The position numbers and the translations under genes were made by a program. DNA of 5,572 nt, taken from the NCBI GenBank assembly GCA_028228615.1, contig JAOJBS010000051.1, positions 1 to 5,572 on the forward strand, written 5' to 3'. The DNA is from UBA4421 sp028228615 (lineage in GTDB: Bacteria > Pseudomonadota > Gammaproteobacteria > Pseudomonadales > Azotimanducaceae). The notes below the pieces were generated by a model that had not been told where the DNA came from, did no database searches, and saw nothing but the letters and a program-made list of their open reading frames with translations. Each line of letters begins with the position of its first letter. Position 1 is the stretch's first letter. Positions 4,085 to 5,572 of the stretch are shown piece after piece.

Positions 4085-5572
4085 CTAAAATTCTCGCAGC
4101 ACTCGAATGCCTCGGTCATCGCTGCTGCGACTGGAAGCATTGCGATAACTGGAGGCTGCTTCTTCTGCAGTAGAATCCCAGGAACCGCCGCGGTAGCCGT
4201 GACTTTCACAACTGGCGCCCAAAGTGGGGTCGCTGCCGATCATTGAGGCTTGGCTATACTCGGGTATACCGCATTCTTGGACCCACTCAGCCACGTTGCC
4301 GTACATGTCATGCAAGCCAAATTTGTTCGGCTTGTACTGGCCACCAACGCCGGGTCTGACTTGACCGTCGTCGCAATTGGTTACTGTCCAACTGCGGAAA
4401 GCCTGCTTGGTGGATAAATCGCTGATGTTTGCGTAACTACACATCTTTAATGGGTCATCGCCAAAAGAATAGGCGCTGCTACTGCCTGCACGGGCTGCGT
4501 ATTCCCACTCAGATTCGGTAAGCAAGCGATAACGCTGACCACTTTCTTGGCTTAACCATTGCGTATAAGCAACGGCGTCTTTGTGGGTGACATGGGCTAC
4601 TGGCAGTTGCGGATCTAGCTTTAGTATCCGGCTGTCTACCTTGCGCTTTGTTTGCGTGACAAATTGCAGGAACTGCGCAACGGTGATTTCGTATTTGGAC
4701 ACGGCAAAAGGCTGTGGCAGCACTACTGAGTGTGCAGGTTGCTCGGAAAGGGGGCCACTATCGTTGCCCATCTGAAAACGACCGGGCGCCAACACAACCA
4801 TTTGCGGCCCAAGACCTAATGATGAGAGGCTGTCTGTGAACTGCCTACCCACCTTTGCATTGAGCACTGGCAGCGCGAACTTAAGGCTAGCGCCGTTGGC
4901 GGCTAGGCTAATGGACTTGCTTTGGGTGCGGTGCCCTATTGCAGCGACGCTAACTTCTACCTTGCCCACGGGCGCGCGCATATTAGGCCGATAAAGTTTA
5001 CTGATCTGATCACCGCCGTTTAGGTAACTGACATTCACTATGGCGTCCTGCTCTCTGACATTAACGCTTAGATTTGCGTATTGACGTTGCAAGTTGATGG
5101 AGCGCTGGTTCTCGCCGTATTTAACAACCTGCCTGAACGCTTGGGTAACATAGCCGCGCTTGCTGACTTGAATTGCGTATTCACCAATAGGTAGGCGCAT
5201 ATTAGATTTGTAGAATAGCTGCTTACCCACAAATTCCACTTTTGCACCTGCGGGACTCACTCGGAACTTCAACGAACCGTGAGGGTCGATATTCAAGGAC
5301 AGGTTAACGGACACAGTTTCGCCCGCTTTTAATTCTACCGTCCTATTTTCTGTTCTACGTTCAGCTTGGCCCATCAGAATTTCATGGGGTCCAGACGGTA
5401 TGGTAATTTCAGTGGGGGTGATTGAGGCCAACCTTTGCCCGTCCACTTCCACCCAGGCACCCTTGGGGTTGGAGAGTAATTTTACTGTGCTCTCACCCAG
5501 TTGCAGGTCAAGGTTTCTGATCACTCGCTCACCATAGGCAACGTCTATTTGCTCGCTGTAGGGCGCATAGTA
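4085..5572 (-). CDS. PEGA-repeat protein with C-terminal FGE/sulfatase-modifying-factor-like domain, 5' partial
   Basis: The frame is open from the stop (TAG, 4085-4087) to the right edge of the window, giving 495 visible residues. A GTG at 5522-5524 could start a 479-residue form, but the 16 codons upstream read like the end of another PEGA repeat (GERVIRNLDLQL resembles the later GETVSVNLSLN and GENQRSINLQ), so the true start is probably outside. Numbering from the GTG, three PEGA or PEGA-like beta domains follow: about 13-78 (SNPKGAWVEVDG, then TPTEITIPSGPHE), 82-146 (SPAGAKVEFVG) and 150-218. The formylglycine-generating-enzyme-like domain runs about 239-478, with MVVLAPGRFQMG at 242-253, KYEITVAQF at 277-285, YRLLTESEWEYAARAG at 332-347, FGLHDMYGNVAEWV at 402-415 and YRGGSWDS at 444-451. 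The cysteine pair of true FGE just after GGS is absent (GGSWDSTAEEAASSYR), so sulfatase activation is unlikely. Proteins of this build often have an N-terminal kinase or a membrane anchor; here that part is unseen. The location is probably the cell envelope. Confidence 0.85.
   Translation of the reverse strand, partial: YYAPYSEQIDVAYGERVIRNLDLQLGESTVKLLSNPKGAWVEVDGQRLASITPTEITIPSGPHEILMGQAERRTENRTVELKAGETVSVNLSLNIDPHGSLKFRVSPAGAKVEFVGKQLFYKSNMRLPIGEYAIQVSKRGYVTQAFRQVVKYGENQRSINLQRQYANLSVNVREQDAIVNVSYLNGGDQISKLYRPNMRAPVGKVEVSVAAIGHRTQSKSISLAANGASLKFALPVLNAKVGRQFTDSLSSLGLGPQMVVLAPGRFQMGNDSGPLSEQPAHSVVLPQPFAVSKYEITVAQFLQFVTQTKRKVDSRILKLDPQLPVAHVTHKDAVAYTQWLSQESGQRYRLLTESEWEYAARAGSSSAYSFGDDPLKMCSYANISDLSTKQAFRSWTVTNCDDGQVRPGVGGQYKPNKFGLHDMYGNVAEWVQECGIPEYSQASMIGSDPTLGASCESHGYRGGSWDSTAEEAASSYRNASSRSSDDRGIRVLREF

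Overview
The window looks like chromosomal DNA from a Gram-negative, probably marine, proteobacterium; a gammaproteobacterium is my best guess. This rests on the gene types (an aerobic acyl-CoA dehydrogenase, an MFS carrier and a PEGA/formylglycine-generating-enzyme-like protein), moderate GC, and a selenocysteine-type GrdB/PrdB-like protein of a kind I recall from marine metagenomes. The taxonomic call is inference; there is no rRNA or marker gene here.

Layout. Positions 1-372 hold no convincing gene, but carry a pair of short direct repeats (73-104) and a strong inverted repeat (152-170, with flanking complementarity out to 146-180). Positions 373-1257 (+) encode a protein of the glycine/betaine/sarcosine/D-proline reductase selenoprotein B (GRDB) family. 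A naive reading splits it in two at an in-frame TGA (862-864). The reading frame, the family-typical sequence on both sides and a bacterial SECIS-like hairpin 3' of the TGA all indicate one 294-residue selenoprotein with Sec164 in a U-P-I-C redox motif. It ends at a good intrinsic terminator candidate (1305-1336).

The other three genes are on the minus strand and converge on the selenoprotein gene. In transcription order they are a PEGA-repeat/FGE-sulfatase-like protein (4085 to the right edge, 5' end outside the window), then after 203 bp an acyl-CoA dehydrogenase (2697-3881), followed 14 bp later by an MFS transporter of the monocarboxylate/oxalate-formate type (1471-2682). The last two are almost certainly an operon that takes up and oxidises an unidentified carboxylic acid. 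The 203-bp gap upstream of the dehydrogenase holds an 8-bp perfect inverted repeat and an almost pure-purine (on the transcribed sense) leader ending in a good Shine-Dalgarno sequence.

The main discovery is the recoded selenoprotein. It lies away from any visible glycine or proline reductase subunits, so its substrate is unknown. Standard gene calling would miss it or record two broken fragments.
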